A stretch of DNA of 42,424 nt from JBLHKW01 sp047618565 (GTDB lineage: Bacteria; Planctomycetota; UBA1135; GCA-002686595): assembly GCA_047618565.1 (NCBI GenBank), contig JBLHKW010000021.1:1-42424 (forward strand), read 5' to 3'. The translations under genes were made by a program, and so were the position numbers. The notes under the pieces are model-generated. The model made no database searches. It was given only the letters and a program-made list of their open reading frames with translations, and was not told the origin of the DNA. Of this stretch, positions 26,882-35,642 are shown in pieces. Each line of letters starts with the position of its first letter. Position 1 is the stretch's first letter.

Positions 26882-26887
26882 TATACT
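26882..26887 (+). promoter_or_regulatory. TATACT -10 box of the DUF885 gene (leaderless start)
   Basis: TATACT ends seven bases before the ATG at 26895, with no ribosome site between. Transcription would begin at about the A of the ATG, so the mRNA is probably leaderless. No clear -35 is present. If instead the downstream ATG at 26940 is the start, the leader would be about 45 bases. Confidence 0.5.
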
Positions 26888-26894
26888 CTCTGCG

Positions 26895-28757
26895 ATGCTC
26901 CAGCACCGTCTCCAGCGGACCCTCGACCCGAGCGCGCGCATGAGCCTGGCCTGGCTGGGTGGAGTCCTGATCGCTGCACTCTCCACCTCCTGCGGTCTCT
27001 TTGAACCGCGCTACAACCCGCACATCCAGCTTGACGAGGATCAGCGCCTGGCCGTGTTCCTCGAGGAGGCCTTCCAGACCCGGCTCGACCGCAGCCCAGA
27101 GCGGCAGAGTCGACTGGGCATCGAACAGCGGCCCGGTCGCTGGGATGACATCTCGGAACAGGCCGCGCTCGAGGCCTACGAAATTGCCCAGCAGGACCGC
27201 AAGCGCCTGCGCGGATTCCGTTTCCAGCAGCTGTCCAGCGCCGCCCAGCTCGACCACCGTCTGTTCGAATCACAGCTGGGACGCGAGATCGCACAGCACG
27301 AATGGCGTCTGCACGACTACCCGGTCAACCAGATGCACGGAGTCCATTCGGAGACGCCGGCGTTCCTGATCAACATCCACCGTATTGCCACGATCCCGGA
27401 CGCGCAGGCCTACATCCTTCGATTGAAGGGATTCACCGGGCGGTTCGACGAGCTCATCCGGAGCCTGGAGCTGCGCGAGAAGCTCGGCATCCTGCCGCCG
27501 CATTTCGTGTTTCCGATGGTCATCGTGGACTGCGAGAACCTGCTGAAGGGCCGGCCGTTCGAGGACACGGATCGCGACTGCACCCTGCTCGGCGACTTCC
27601 GCTCGAAGCTATCCAGGATCGACCTGACACCGGAGATCGCCCAACGACTCGAGCGCGAAGCGCGCCGGGCACTGACCCGTTCCGTCGGCCCGGCCTATCG
27701 CAAGCTGATCGATACCCTCGAGCGCCAGGCCAAGCTCGCCGACGACCGCGACGGCGCCTGGAAGCATCCGAACGGCGACAAGTTCTACGCCTATGCTCTG
27801 CGCCGCGCGACGACCACCACCATCGATCCGCGCAACCTGCACGACCTCGGACTGGACGAGGTGCGGCGAATCCACGAGGAGATGCGCCAGATCTGCGAGG
27901 ATCTCGACCACGAGGGCACGCTGCAGGAGTTCTTCACGTTTCTACGCAGTGACGAGCGCTTCTACTACCCGAACACGGACGCCGGTCGCCGGGCCTACCT
28001 GGAGCGCGCGACGGAGATCGTGGGTGTGATGCGCGGGCGACTCGATGAGCTGTTCATCACGATCCCCGAAGCGCCGCTCGTGGTACGTGCGGTCGAGGCC
28101 TATCGGGAGCAATCCGCGGGCAAGGCCTTCTACGAGCGCGGAACTCCGGACGGATCGCGCCCGGGCGTCTACTACGCCAACCTGTTCGACATGGCCAGCA
28201 TGCCGAACTACCAGATGGAAGCACTGGCTTACCACGAGGCCATCCCGGGTCACCACATGCAGATCTCGATCGCGACCGAGCTCGAGGACCTGCCGCGTTT
28301 CCGGCGCCACGCCTCGTACACCGCCTACAGCGAGGGTTGGGCGCTCTACACCGAGTACGTCCCGAAGGAGATCGGCCTCTACCAGGACCCCTACTCGGAT
28401 TTCGGGCGGCTCGCGATGGAGCTGTGGCGCGCATGCAGGCTGGTCGTCGACACGGGCATCCACCGCATGCGCTGGACGCGCCAGGAAGCCATCGACTACC
28501 TGCTCGCGAACACCCCGAACCCGGAAGCGGACTGCGTCAAGGCCATCGAGCGCTACATCGTCATGCCCGGCCAGGCGACCGCCTACAAGATCGGGATGCT
28601 GAAGATCCAGGCCCTGCGTTCACGGGCTCAGAACGTACTCGGCGAGGAGTTCGACCTGCGCGCATTCCATGACCTGATCCTGACCATGGGTCCCGTACCG
28701 CTCGACGTGCTCGAGGAGCAGGTCAAGGCCTGGATCTCGCGCAATAGCCCGAGCTAG
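26895..28757 (+). CDS. DUF885 family metallopeptidase-like protein, probable lipoprotein
   Basis: This 620-residue protein belongs to the DUF885 family. The C-terminal half has the zinc-binding pattern YHEAIPGHHMQ (HEAxPGHH) and the downstream YSEGWALYTEY glutamate motif, the layout of an M32/M2-like zincin fold. The N-terminus has a hydrophobic stretch ending in ALSTSC, a slightly imperfect lipobox, so the protein is likely anchored outside the cytoplasm. Two starts are possible: ATG 26895, directly after a -10 box, and ATG 26940, which gives a more compact signal peptide. The substrate is unknown. A long inverted repeat covers its stop codon. Confidence 0.88.
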   Translation: MLQHRLQRTLDPSARMSLAWLGGVLIAALSTSCGLFEPRYNPHIQLDEDQRLAVFLEEAFQTRLDRSPERQSRLGIEQRPGRWDDISEQAALEAYEIAQQDRKRLRGFRFQQLSSAAQLDHRLFESQLGREIAQHEWRLHDYPVNQMHGVHSETPAFLINIHRIATIPDAQAYILRLKGFTGRFDELIRSLELREKLGILPPHFVFPMVIVDCENLLKGRPFEDTDRDCTLLGDFRSKLSRIDLTPEIAQRLEREARRALTRSVGPAYRKLIDTLERQAKLADDRDGAWKHPNGDKFYAYALRRATTTTIDPRNLHDLGLDEVRRIHEEMRQICEDLDHEGTLQEFFTFLRSDERFYYPNTDAGRRAYLERATEIVGVMRGRLDELFITIPEAPLVVRAVEAYREQSAGKAFYERGTPDGSRPGVYYANLFDMASMPNYQMEALAYHEAIPGHHMQISIATELEDLPRFRRHASYTAYSEGWALYTEYVPKEIGLYQDPYSDFGRLAMELWRACRLVVDTGIHRMRWTRQEAIDYLLANTPNPEADCVKAIERYIVMPGQATAYKIGMLKIQALRSRAQNVLGEEFDLRAFHDLILTMGPVPLDVLEEQVKAWISRNSPS

Positions 28758-28839
28758 CCCGGTCTATTCATGAGCCGCGAGGCGAAGCCGGCCGTTCGTG
28801 GTATTTCGTCCGCGTGGTCATGAATAGATTGGGCTAGCT
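28752..28839. terminator. Long inverted repeat between convergent genes, probable bidirectional terminator
   Basis: The arms at 28752-28773 and 28818-28839 are 22 bp each and match at all but two positions, where G-T wobble would still pair (AGCTAGCCC ... CTATTCATGA against its inverse). The TAG stop of the DUF885 gene lies inside the left arm and the TAG of the M16 gene lies inside the right arm. A partial inner dyad (CGCG/CGCG with CGAA/TTCG) fills the 44-base centre. There is no T run, so it is unlike a classic terminator; it could also be a small palindromic repeat element. Confidence 0.55.
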
Positions 28840-30165
28840 GTCGAGCATCGAGCGTAGCTCGCGCTTGGGCGTCGGCCCCGCGGTCGAGAGGCAGCAAGCA
28901 TCCGGATGGAGGTTCTCGCGCGCAACGCGCAGGACGTCGTCCGCAGTCACGGCGGCGAATTTCCGCGGGAGTGTCAGCAGGTTGTCGGCCGGGAGCTTGT
29001 GGATCTCCTCGGCGATCATGTAGCTCGCTCGCCGACCCGAGCGCTCGAATCCGAGCACGAAGGAACCGACAAGGTAGTCCTTGGCAACGGTCAACTCAGG
29101 CAGGGGCACGCGCTTCTCCTGCATGAGTCGCACCTCGCGCAGGATCCCGGCCACGGCCGTACCCACGTTCTCAGGTGACGTACCGATGTAGGCCACGAAG
29201 GTGCCGGGCAGGACGCCCGCGGATGAGTGGATATCGGAGTACACGCTGTAGGCCAGGCCTTGCTCGTCGCGCAACTTGCGCGAGACACGGTTGGTGAATC
29301 CCGGGCCAGCACCGAGCACGTGATCCATGACGGTCAACGCCGCGTAATCCGGATGGCTCCTCTTGATTCCCAGGTGCCCGAGGAACACGTGCACCTGCTT
29401 GCGCTGCGCTCGAAAGGCTGCCGCGCGCTTTCCGAGTGACGGAAAGGTCGGAGGCTCCGGATCGAAGTAGGTACCCGGGGCCCAGTCCTTCAGGAGCTTC
29501 TCCAGCAATGCGCGCACGCGCTCGGGCTCGACGTCGCCGCAGACGGCGATGATGCAGCGCCGGGCCGTCCAGTGCCGTGCGTGGTGCTTGCGCAGGTGCT
29601 TGACCTCGATACCCGAGACGCTCTCGAAAGTGCCGTAGGCCGCGCGTCCGAGCCAGTGGTCACCGTAGATCAGCCGCCGGAAGTTGCGCGTGCCCTGCAC
29701 ACGCGGATCATCCTGCTCCACCTTCAGCTGGCTGAGCAGGCGGCCCTTCTGCTGGGCGATCTTGTTCTTGGGGTACGCGGGCCGCACCAGCGCCTCGGAC
29801 AGCAAGCCCAGTAGCAGCTTCCAGGCATCCCCAGCAACGGACCCGGCCACACCGTTGGCATCGCCCGCGATCTCCCCCGCGACCGGCTCCAGCAGGTCGG
29901 CCATGTCCTCTTCAGTGTGGTCAGCGGTGCCTTGATCCACGAAGCGGCCGGTCAGAAACGACGTACCCTCGGCCCCCTCGGGATCGCGCGATGCGCCGCC
30001 TCGAATCTGAGCACGCACCGAGAACACGGGTGCACCGGCGCGGCGGGACACGAGCAGGATCGCTCCACAGGAAAGCTCGAACCGTTCGCGCTCGAAGCTG
30101 ATTGCCGGAATATCGGCCTTGTTTGCGCGGCGGGGCTTCCCCGTACGCTTCACATGCGCGCTCAT
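28834..30165 (-). CDS. M16 peptidase family protein lacking the zinc motif (partner subunit)
   Basis: This 443-residue protein has the M16 (pitrilysin/processing-peptidase) fold. FSVRAQIRGGASRDPEGAEG stands where catalytic members have the HxxEH helix, but here it reads TSFLTGRFVDQGT, so the zinc ligands are absent. The C-terminal R/Y motif is kept (FTNRVSRKLRDEQGLAYSVYS), as in the non-catalytic partner of two-gene M16 peptidases. Its ATG overlaps the stop of the catalytic gene upstream by four bases. No signal peptide is seen (MSAHVKRTGKPRRANKADIP). It probably forms a heterodimer with the upstream product. Confidence 0.9.
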   Translation of the reverse strand: MSAHVKRTGKPRRANKADIPAISFERERFELSCGAILLVSRRAGAPVFSVRAQIRGGASRDPEGAEGTSFLTGRFVDQGTADHTEEDMADLLEPVAGEIAGDANGVAGSVAGDAWKLLLGLLSEALVRPAYPKNKIAQQKGRLLSQLKVEQDDPRVQGTRNFRRLIYGDHWLGRAAYGTFESVSGIEVKHLRKHHARHWTARRCIIAVCGDVEPERVRALLEKLLKDWAPGTYFDPEPPTFPSLGKRAAAFRAQRKQVHVFLGHLGIKRSHPDYAALTVMDHVLGAGPGFTNRVSRKLRDEQGLAYSVYSDIHSSAGVLPGTFVAYIGTSPENVGTAVAGILREVRLMQEKRVPLPELTVAKDYLVGSFVLGFERSGRRASYMIAEEIHKLPADNLLTLPRKFAAVTADDVLRVARENLHPDACCLSTAGPTPKRELRSMLDS

Positions 30166-31460
30166 CGAGACGCCTCCGCTTGCGGCAAGCTCCAGCCGAC
30201 GACACGCCGCTGCGGAGTCAAGTAGCGCTGCACGCAGGTGCGCAGGACAGCCGCCGTCACGCGATTGCGTCGCTCGGTGCGCTCGAGCGCCACGGGCCAG
30301 TCCGCATCCACAGCAAAGGACCCGATGTCCTCCGCCAGATCGGTCACGGTCTCACCCTCGTAGGCCACCGCAGCAGCCAGGGACTTCTTGGCACGCGTGA
30401 GTTCCTTGGCTCCAACGCGCTCGCTGCGCATCAGCCCGAGTTCCTCGTCGATCGCTCGCTCGAGTTCCTCCGGAGCCACGCCCTGCACGCATTGCGCATA
30501 GATCCAGAACGATCCGCCGTCGACGCGTGTGTCGTTGCTGGCCGAGATACTCGTGGCCAGGCCGCGCTCGAGAACGATGCGGCGGTACAGACGTGAGAGT
30601 CGGCCGCTCGACAGCACGCCCGCCACCAGATCCAAGGTGAAGTCGTCAGGGGTCGTGAAGGCCGCCGTTGGCCAGGCCATGCAGAGGCGCGCCGCCGGGT
30701 CGTCCCAGGTGGTCGTCAGGCGCCGCTCGCCCGTAGGCTCCTCCATCTGCGGCCGCAGGGGCTCGCGCGCATCCGATACCGAGCGCCGTGGGATCGAGCC
30801 GAAGTGCTTGCGAACCAGCTTCAGGGCCGACTTCGGGTCGACCGCGCCGCTGAGCACCAGGGTCGCGTTGTCCGGGCCGTAGAAACGACCGTAGAAGTCG
30901 CGCATGTCCGCGACCGTCAGGCGCTCGAGCACATCCGCGTATCCGATCACGGGACGTCGGTACGGGTGGCGCGCAAACATCACCTCCTGAACCTGGTGCG
31001 TCAGTTTGCGCCAGGGATCGTCCTCGCCCATCGAGAGTTCCTCGAGGACGACGGCGCGCTCCGAGTCAAACTCGGCCTCGTCCAGGGAGAGGTTCGCCAT
31101 GCGATCGGCCTCGATCTCCAGCGCCAGCTCCCAGCGATCCGAGGCCAGCTCGAACCAGTAGGCCGTGTGGTCCGGCGTCGTGAACGCGTTGATCGAGCCG
31201 CCCAGCGCGGTCACGCGCCGGTCGACCTCGCCCTTCGCGAAGTTCGCGCTGCCCTTGAACATCATGTGCTCAAGGAAATGCGACAGGCCCGCCTCGTACT
31301 CCTGCTCGTCCCGCGCGCCGACACCGTAATAGACCATCACGGCCACGATCGGGTCGAGGTGGCGCTCCAATATCAGGACCCGCAGGCCGTTCTTGAGTCG
31401 ATGCTCGTGGATCTGCGCGCCCGCGATCACGGGCATTGCGCCATCGGTCGAAACGCTCAC
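30162..31460 (-). CDS. M16 family zinc peptidase, catalytic subunit
   Basis: This 432-residue protein carries the inverted zinc motif HFLEHMMFKGS (HxxEH) with the distal glutamate in SERAVVLEELSM, about 75 residues on. Like processing peptidases, it shows NAFTTPDHTAYWFEL and RRIVLERGLATSISAS motifs. Such enzymes degrade or trim peptides of up to some tens of residues. No signal peptide is evident. It overlaps the pseudouridine synthase gene upstream and the inactive M16 gene downstream by four bases each, so the three are translated as a coupled set. Confidence 0.94.
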   Translation of the reverse strand: MSVSTDGAMPVIAGAQIHEHRLKNGLRVLILERHLDPIVAVMVYYGVGARDEQEYEAGLSHFLEHMMFKGSANFAKGEVDRRVTALGGSINAFTTPDHTAYWFELASDRWELALEIEADRMANLSLDEAEFDSERAVVLEELSMGEDDPWRKLTHQVQEVMFARHPYRRPVIGYADVLERLTVADMRDFYGRFYGPDNATLVLSGAVDPKSALKLVRKHFGSIPRRSVSDAREPLRPQMEEPTGERRLTTTWDDPAARLCMAWPTAAFTTPDDFTLDLVAGVLSSGRLSRLYRRIVLERGLATSISASNDTRVDGGSFWIYAQCVQGVAPEELERAIDEELGLMRSERVGAKELTRAKKSLAAAVAYEGETVTDLAEDIGSFAVDADWPVALERTERRNRVTAAVLRTCVQRYLTPQRRVVGWSLPQAEASR

Positions 31461-32503
31461 TGACCGCGCCCGAGGCGCTTCCCTCCAGGCTGCCCCGAGC
31501 GGCTCGGACCGCGTGAGCGACCGGGTCGGCCCGTGCGGTCAGCGCGCGTCATGTGCCCGTAGGTGCGCCCGCGCCCCTGGCTCGAACGCACGCGCGCCGG
31601 AGTGCCGTGGGTAGAATCGTCCGTCTTGGCACGTTCCTCGCTCGGCAGCTGCTCGGGTCCCGTCTCGCCCGCGAGCAACGACTCGACCTCGGCACGGGTC
31701 AGCGCACGCCAGCTGCCGATGCGCAGCCCGCGCACGGTCAGCGGCCCGATCGAGATGCGCTTGAGATCGATGACCTTGTGGCCCACGCGCGCGAACACGC
31801 GACGCACCTCACGGTTCATGCCCTCGAGCAGCGTGACGTCCAGGGAGGAGTAATCGCGCCCACGCCTGCGCACGATGATGCGCGCTCCACCGGTGCGCCC
31901 CTCGGACAGGTGCACACCTTCCCGGATCTTCTGAACCGCGTCCTCGGATATCTCGCCGCGAATCTTGACGCTGTAGGTCTTGGGCACGCCGTAGCGCGGA
32001 TGGGCCACACGCTGGGAAAATTCCCCGTCGTTGGTGAGCAGGATCAGGCCCTTGCTCTCCTCGTCCAGTCTCCCGACCGTGTAGATGCGGCCCTTTTCCC
32101 GGGCCGTGATCAGATCGATCGCGCGCGGCCGCGTCTCGCGCCGCTCGTTCGTACACAGCACACCCGCCGGCTTGTTGAGCAGGTAGTAGCGGCGCTGGGC
32201 GTTCTCCGGGCGCAGGATGTAGCCATCGATCTCGACCCGCTGTTCGTGCGGCAGGATCTTCGTGCCGAGCCGCGTCACGGGCTCGCCATCGACCATCACC
32301 TTGCCCGCCTGGATCAGCTCGTCGCAGGCACGACGGGAGGCCACACCATGGTCGGCGACGTACTTGTTCAGGCGTACGGAACCATCCTGGCTGGTGGCCT
32401 TCTCCTCGCGCGCCGACGAGGAGCTCGCCGGGTACGCTGTCCTGCCCTTGCCGGACTGGCGCCCGGTGGTCGATCGCGACCTTCGTCTATTTGAATCACT
32501 CAT
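31457..32503 (-). CDS. RluB/RsuA-type rRNA pseudouridine synthase
   Basis: This 348-residue protein has an S4 RNA-binding domain (about 44-92: VRLNKYVADHGVASRRACDE and onward). The pseudouridine synthase domain follows, with catalytic aspartate D147 in GRLDEESKGLILLTNDGEF and the family blocks NKPAGVLCTNE, GVPKTYSVKIRG and GMNREVRRVFARVGHKV. It isomerises a uridine in rRNA, most like RluB (23S). Long basic, low-complexity tails at both ends (rich in Arg, Ser, Gly) probably bind RNA. The ATG at 32501-32503, after a purine-rich GGAAGGGAAGA leader, is preferred. It overlaps the end of manA by eight bases. Confidence 0.92.
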   Translation of the reverse strand: MSDSNRRRSRSTTGRQSGKGRTAYPASSSSAREEKATSQDGSVRLNKYVADHGVASRRACDELIQAGKVMVDGEPVTRLGTKILPHEQRVEIDGYILRPENAQRRYYLLNKPAGVLCTNERRETRPRAIDLITAREKGRIYTVGRLDEESKGLILLTNDGEFSQRVAHPRYGVPKTYSVKIRGEISEDAVQKIREGVHLSEGRTGGARIIVRRRGRDYSSLDVTLLEGMNREVRRVFARVGHKVIDLKRISIGPLTVRGLRIGSWRALTRAEVESLLAGETGPEQLPSEERAKTDDSTHGTPARVRSSQGRGRTYGHMTRADRTGRPGRSRGPSRSGQPGGKRLGRGQ

Positions 32504-33482
32504 CACTGTCTTCCCTTCCAGGCTGCACGAGCAGCGCACGGAATATCTTGCTAGCCCCGCGAATCGAACGACGGCCGAGATCGGCCGGTAGCAACCAGGT
32601 CTGACCCGCTTCTACCGAGCGGGATGCGGGCGCATCCTCCCAGTCGAGCTGTCCACGACCTTCGAGCACGACGAGAACGGCCGCGCTACCCTCGGCCAAG
32701 TCGTCGGTGTCTTTCAGTACGAGATCGATGCTGAACGCGTCGCTCTCGAGCAGTCGTCCCTGCGCCGACAATGCGTCGACCGGTCCGGCAAGTTCCTGCC
32801 CGTAGTCGATCGACCTCAACGCATCCTCGAGCTGGATATCGCGCGGCTTTCCGTTCAACCCGACGCGCCCCCAGTCGAACATGCGGTAGGTGGTGTCCGA
32901 GTTTTGCTGAATCTCGGCCAGCGTGATCCCCGGGCCGATGGCGTGCACGGTCCCGGCCGGCACGTTGATGAACTGGCCGGCGCGCACCGGATAGACCTCG
33001 AGCAGGTCGACGACGTCCGGAGACGCAGCATGTTCGGCAAACGTGGTCGCGTCCACGTCGGGCTTCAAGCCAAGGTGGATCTGGCTACCAGGTTCGGTAC
33101 TCAGGACGTACCACGCCTCGCTCTTTGCCAGGGCGCCGCACCCGATGGCGCGCGCCGCCTTGCGGTCCGGATGCACCTGAACCGAAAGGCTATCGCCCGA
33201 GTCCAGCAGCTTGACCAGTAGAGGGAAGTACCCGCTGGCGTTGGCGTGGGCGCTACCGAGTATGGCGTCCTTCTCGGACATCATCAGCCCGCGCAGGGAG
33301 CGTCCCTCGAAACCACCTCCCACGACGATCGAGCTCGCGCCGTCGCGATCCGACAGCTGCCAGACCTCACCGATCGGCCCTTCGGCCGCATCGGGTTCGC
33401 TCAGAAAGCGCCGAAGGCGATCGCCGCCCCAGACCTTGTTAAAGGCGAGTGGCTCGAAACGAAGGGGTTCACGGAGGGACAT
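32496..33482 (-). CDS. manA: Mannose-6-phosphate isomerase, class I (short form)
   Basis: This 328-residue protein is a type I phosphomannose isomerase of the short (Bacillus-like) form, interconverting mannose-6-phosphate and fructose-6-phosphate. It shows FNKVWGGDRL at the start and the zinc ligands Q102 and H104 in LSVQVHPD, E122 in KSEAWYVL and H180 in PAGTVHAIG. Also present are LAEIQQNSDTTYRMFDWGR and a C-terminal cupin-like barrel. The ATG at 33480-33482 is chosen because the 60 residues upstream are non-coding in character. It is the first gene of a tight minus-strand cluster with the pseudouridine synthase and the M16 pair. Confidence 0.92.
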   Translation of the reverse strand: MSLREPLRFEPLAFNKVWGGDRLRRFLSEPDAAEGPIGEVWQLSDRDGASSIVVGGGFEGRSLRGLMMSEKDAILGSAHANASGYFPLLVKLLDSGDSLSVQVHPDRKAARAIGCGALAKSEAWYVLSTEPGSQIHLGLKPDVDATTFAEHAASPDVVDLLEVYPVRAGQFINVPAGTVHAIGPGITLAEIQQNSDTTYRMFDWGRVGLNGKPRDIQLEDALRSIDYGQELAGPVDALSAQGRLLESDAFSIDLVLKDTDDLAEGSAAVLVVLEGRGQLDWEDAPASRSVEAGQTWLLPADLGRRSIRGASKIFRALLVQPGREDSDE

Positions 33483-33715
33483 ATCTGGACCTTGAAGCCG
33501 GATGGCCAAGCCTGACAGGTTACCCCGTAACCGTCGCCAGCGTCGACCCCGGACCCGTCTTGCATGGCCCGAGAGCCCGAAATCCGGTCCACCCCCCCAG
33601 CAATCGGCCCACAGCGCCCTGGAATGGCCTCCGCCGAACCCGGGCAAAATTCCGGGCACCACAGCAAGGTAGACCCTGTGCCCCCTGGTCAGCGAAGCAC
33701 GCGATCAACAACTGG

Positions 33716-34822
33716 CTAGCCGCCGTGCTCGTCGAGCCAATCGCGCGCCTGGTCAGCCCAGGGGCCCTCTTCAACCCGCGAGCAAACCGCTCGGTACAGG
33801 CCCTCGGCTCCGGTCTCGTCACCCATATCATCCAGGCACGCGGCCAGGTGCACGCGCGCGCCAAGCGAGTCCGGATTGAGCTCGAGGGCGCGACGGAAGC
33901 TGGCCGCCGCAAGCGTGTGGCGACCCGCCTTGAGGTAACAGGACCCCAGGCTGTCGTGGGCTTCGGGATCGGACGCATCGATGCGCGCGCGACGTTCGAA
34001 GGCCTCGGTGGCGTCGTCGAATCGCTCGCGGCCGATAAGGAAGAGGCCGAGTGCCTGACTCGCGGGTCCGTAGTCGGAGCGCTCGGCGACGGCCTGTCGG
34101 TACAGCGTTTCAGCCTGCTCGTGACGCTTCGCGTGATGCTCGATAGTCCCCCGAGCAATGAGGCCCTCGACAGGATCGATGCGCCCCAGCTCGCGCGCCT
34201 GTTCCTCCGCATCCTCCGCGCCCCCGCCCATGAACCCGGGCACGAGCAGATAGAAATGGAACAGCGCCTTGCGCGAGTCCAGGTCGTCGGGAGCCAGCTC
34301 CACCGACGACAGCAGGAGTTCCTTGATACGCGGGAGGCGCATGGCTCCCTTGAGCAGGCTCCCGGCGTTCATGATCTGCGCCGTGAGGGCGCCCGCCAGA
34401 CCGAGCGGGAAGCGCCCGTCCTCGGGATCGAGTTCCATGGCTCGCTCGAAGAGCGCAACGGAGCGCAGGATGTCACCGGGCTGGCGCAACTCGACCAGGC
34501 CCAGGTCGCAGTAGACGCTGGCCTGCTCCGGATCGAGCTCCAGGGCCAGTTCGAGCGCCTCGCGCGCCTCGCCATAGCGCCACTGTTCATAGAGCTCGCG
34601 TCCACGCCGAGCCTGCTGCACTGCGGGATCGACACCGGCCCCGGGCGGGGCAGAGATGACGGCGCGCGCATTGGCGGCGCGCTCGGCGCTGGGCGGCAGC
34701 AGCTGTTCCGGGGACAGGCGCTGCTCGGCTCCGTTGCGATACAGGAAGACACCCAGCGGAATCAGCGTCAGGGCGGTGATCCATGGCCAGCGGGCGCGTG
34801 GAGTTCGATCTCGATCAGGCAT
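33716..34822 (-). CDS. TPR protein with N-terminal membrane anchor
   Basis: This 368-residue protein has one N-terminal hydrophobic segment (WPWITALTLIPLGVFLY) after a basic start, so it is probably anchored with its body outside the cytoplasm. The rest is a tandem of tetratricopeptide repeats, for example REALELALELDPEQASVYCDLG, SVALFERAMELDPEDGRFPLG, AETLYRQAVAERSDYGPASQALG and LAAASFRRALELNPDSLGARVHL (in segments). It is a scaffold for protein contacts with no enzymatic motif. The ATG at 34820-34822 lies seven bases after a TATAGT box. A 233-base gap separates it from manA, with no gene seen in the gap. Confidence 0.85.
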   Translation of the reverse strand: MPDRDRTPRARWPWITALTLIPLGVFLYRNGAEQRLSPEQLLPPSAERAANARAVISAPPGAGVDPAVQQARRGRELYEQWRYGEAREALELALELDPEQASVYCDLGLVELRQPGDILRSVALFERAMELDPEDGRFPLGLAGALTAQIMNAGSLLKGAMRLPRIKELLLSSVELAPDDLDSRKALFHFYLLVPGFMGGGAEDAEEQARELGRIDPVEGLIARGTIEHHAKRHEQAETLYRQAVAERSDYGPASQALGLFLIGRERFDDATEAFERRARIDASDPEAHDSLGSCYLKAGRHTLAAASFRRALELNPDSLGARVHLAACLDDMGDETGAEGLYRAVCSRVEEGPWADQARDWLDEHGG

Positions 34823-34829
34823 CGCGGTG

Positions 34830-34835
34830 ACTATA
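34830..34835 (-). promoter_or_regulatory. TATAGT -10 box of the TPR gene (leaderless start)
   Basis: On the minus strand TATAGT is followed by seven bases and then the ATG at 34822, with no ribosome site. This is the same spacing as at the DUF885 and PadR genes. No clear -35 is seen. Confidence 0.45.
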
Positions 34836-34900
34836 ACCCGCCTTCGTCGCGCGTGGCCGACTTCACGACACGACTATCCCGATTCGAACAGCCCGCGCCG

Positions 34901-35539
34901 CTACTGCCCGGAGCGCGCCCTGCGGCAGCGCTCTTCGATCTCTGCCAGCGCCAGGGTCGCATGCTTCGGCAAGGGCGCCGCACGGGCGCGCTCGAGCTCG
35001 CCCAGGGCCAGACCGAAGGCGCGTTTCTGCTCGAAGTCCAGGGCGCGGATGGCGTGCAAGACACTGCCCTCCGGAATCGACTCCTGCAGGACCTCGGCCG
35101 CGAGGACCTCGATCCAGGGCTGGCCGGCGAAGACCTCGCGCACCACGCATGTCAACGCGATGCGTTCATGGCGCTGGCCCAGTCCGAAGAAGCGTGTGAG
35201 TACATCGGCGCGGCGCGACGCGAAGACGCGCACGGGGGTTCGTTCGAACTCGGACCGCACCCACGGCAACTGGGCATCGGTCCAGCCCCGCGCGGCGATG
35301 AATTCCGTAGGCGAGAAGCGCGTCAGGAAGGGGTTCCAGGACTCTTCGAGCGAATGGAACTGCATGACGAGGCGCAGCTCGCGCCCCAGGTACGACCCGG
35401 GTTGCTCGGCCAGCAGCTCGTACGCAACGGTGCCCAGCTCCGGCTCGACGGATGCGGCAGGGAGAGCCCCGACAGCACCGACGGGAGGGAACGCGCCGAA
35501 TGTGGCCGAGAGGGCCAGGAAGATGGGTAGCGGGGTCAT
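34901..35539 (-). CDS. Secreted protein of unknown function
   Basis: This 212-residue protein starts with a signal peptide (MTPLPIFLALSATFGAFPPV, cleavage near GAL). The body has a sheet-like part (GRELRLVMQFHSLEESWNPFL, PVRVFASRRADVLTRFFGL, ERIALTCVVREVFAGQPWIEVLAAEVL in segments) that resembles an OB-like barrel. A charged helix with an Arg-rich C-terminus follows (IRALDFEQKRAFGLALGELE). I do not recognise a family. A run of 12 G bases (12 C on its strand) lies 80 bases upstream of the ATG at 35539. Confidence 0.65.
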   Translation of the reverse strand: MTPLPIFLALSATFGAFPPVGAVGALPAASVEPELGTVAYELLAEQPGSYLGRELRLVMQFHSLEESWNPFLTRFSPTEFIAARGWTDAQLPWVRSEFERTPVRVFASRRADVLTRFFGLGQRHERIALTCVVREVFAGQPWIEVLAAEVLQESIPEGSVLHAIRALDFEQKRAFGLALGELERARAAPLPKHATLALAEIEERCRRARSGQ

Positions 35540-35618
35540 GGTCGGGGGCTCCAGGGTCTATCGGCAGGAAGCCTGGCGGAGTTGACCGGCCGGAGCAAGC
35601 AAGCTGCGCGCGGGGATC

Positions 35619-35630
35619 GGGGGGGGGGGG
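35619..35630. repeat. Homopolymer of 12 G
   Basis: Twelve G bases in a row lie between the nagA stop and the start of the secreted protein gene at 35539. Such tracts change length easily during replication and are also common places for sequencing error. It does not lie within a coding frame. Confidence 0.95.
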
Positions 35631-35642
35631 CCGCTGCGGAGC

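Noticed and set aside
33449..35530. 693-codon plus-strand frame across three minus-strand genes
   Set aside because: It is the shadow of well-supported manA-side sequence, the TPR gene and the secreted protein gene, with no motif of its own.
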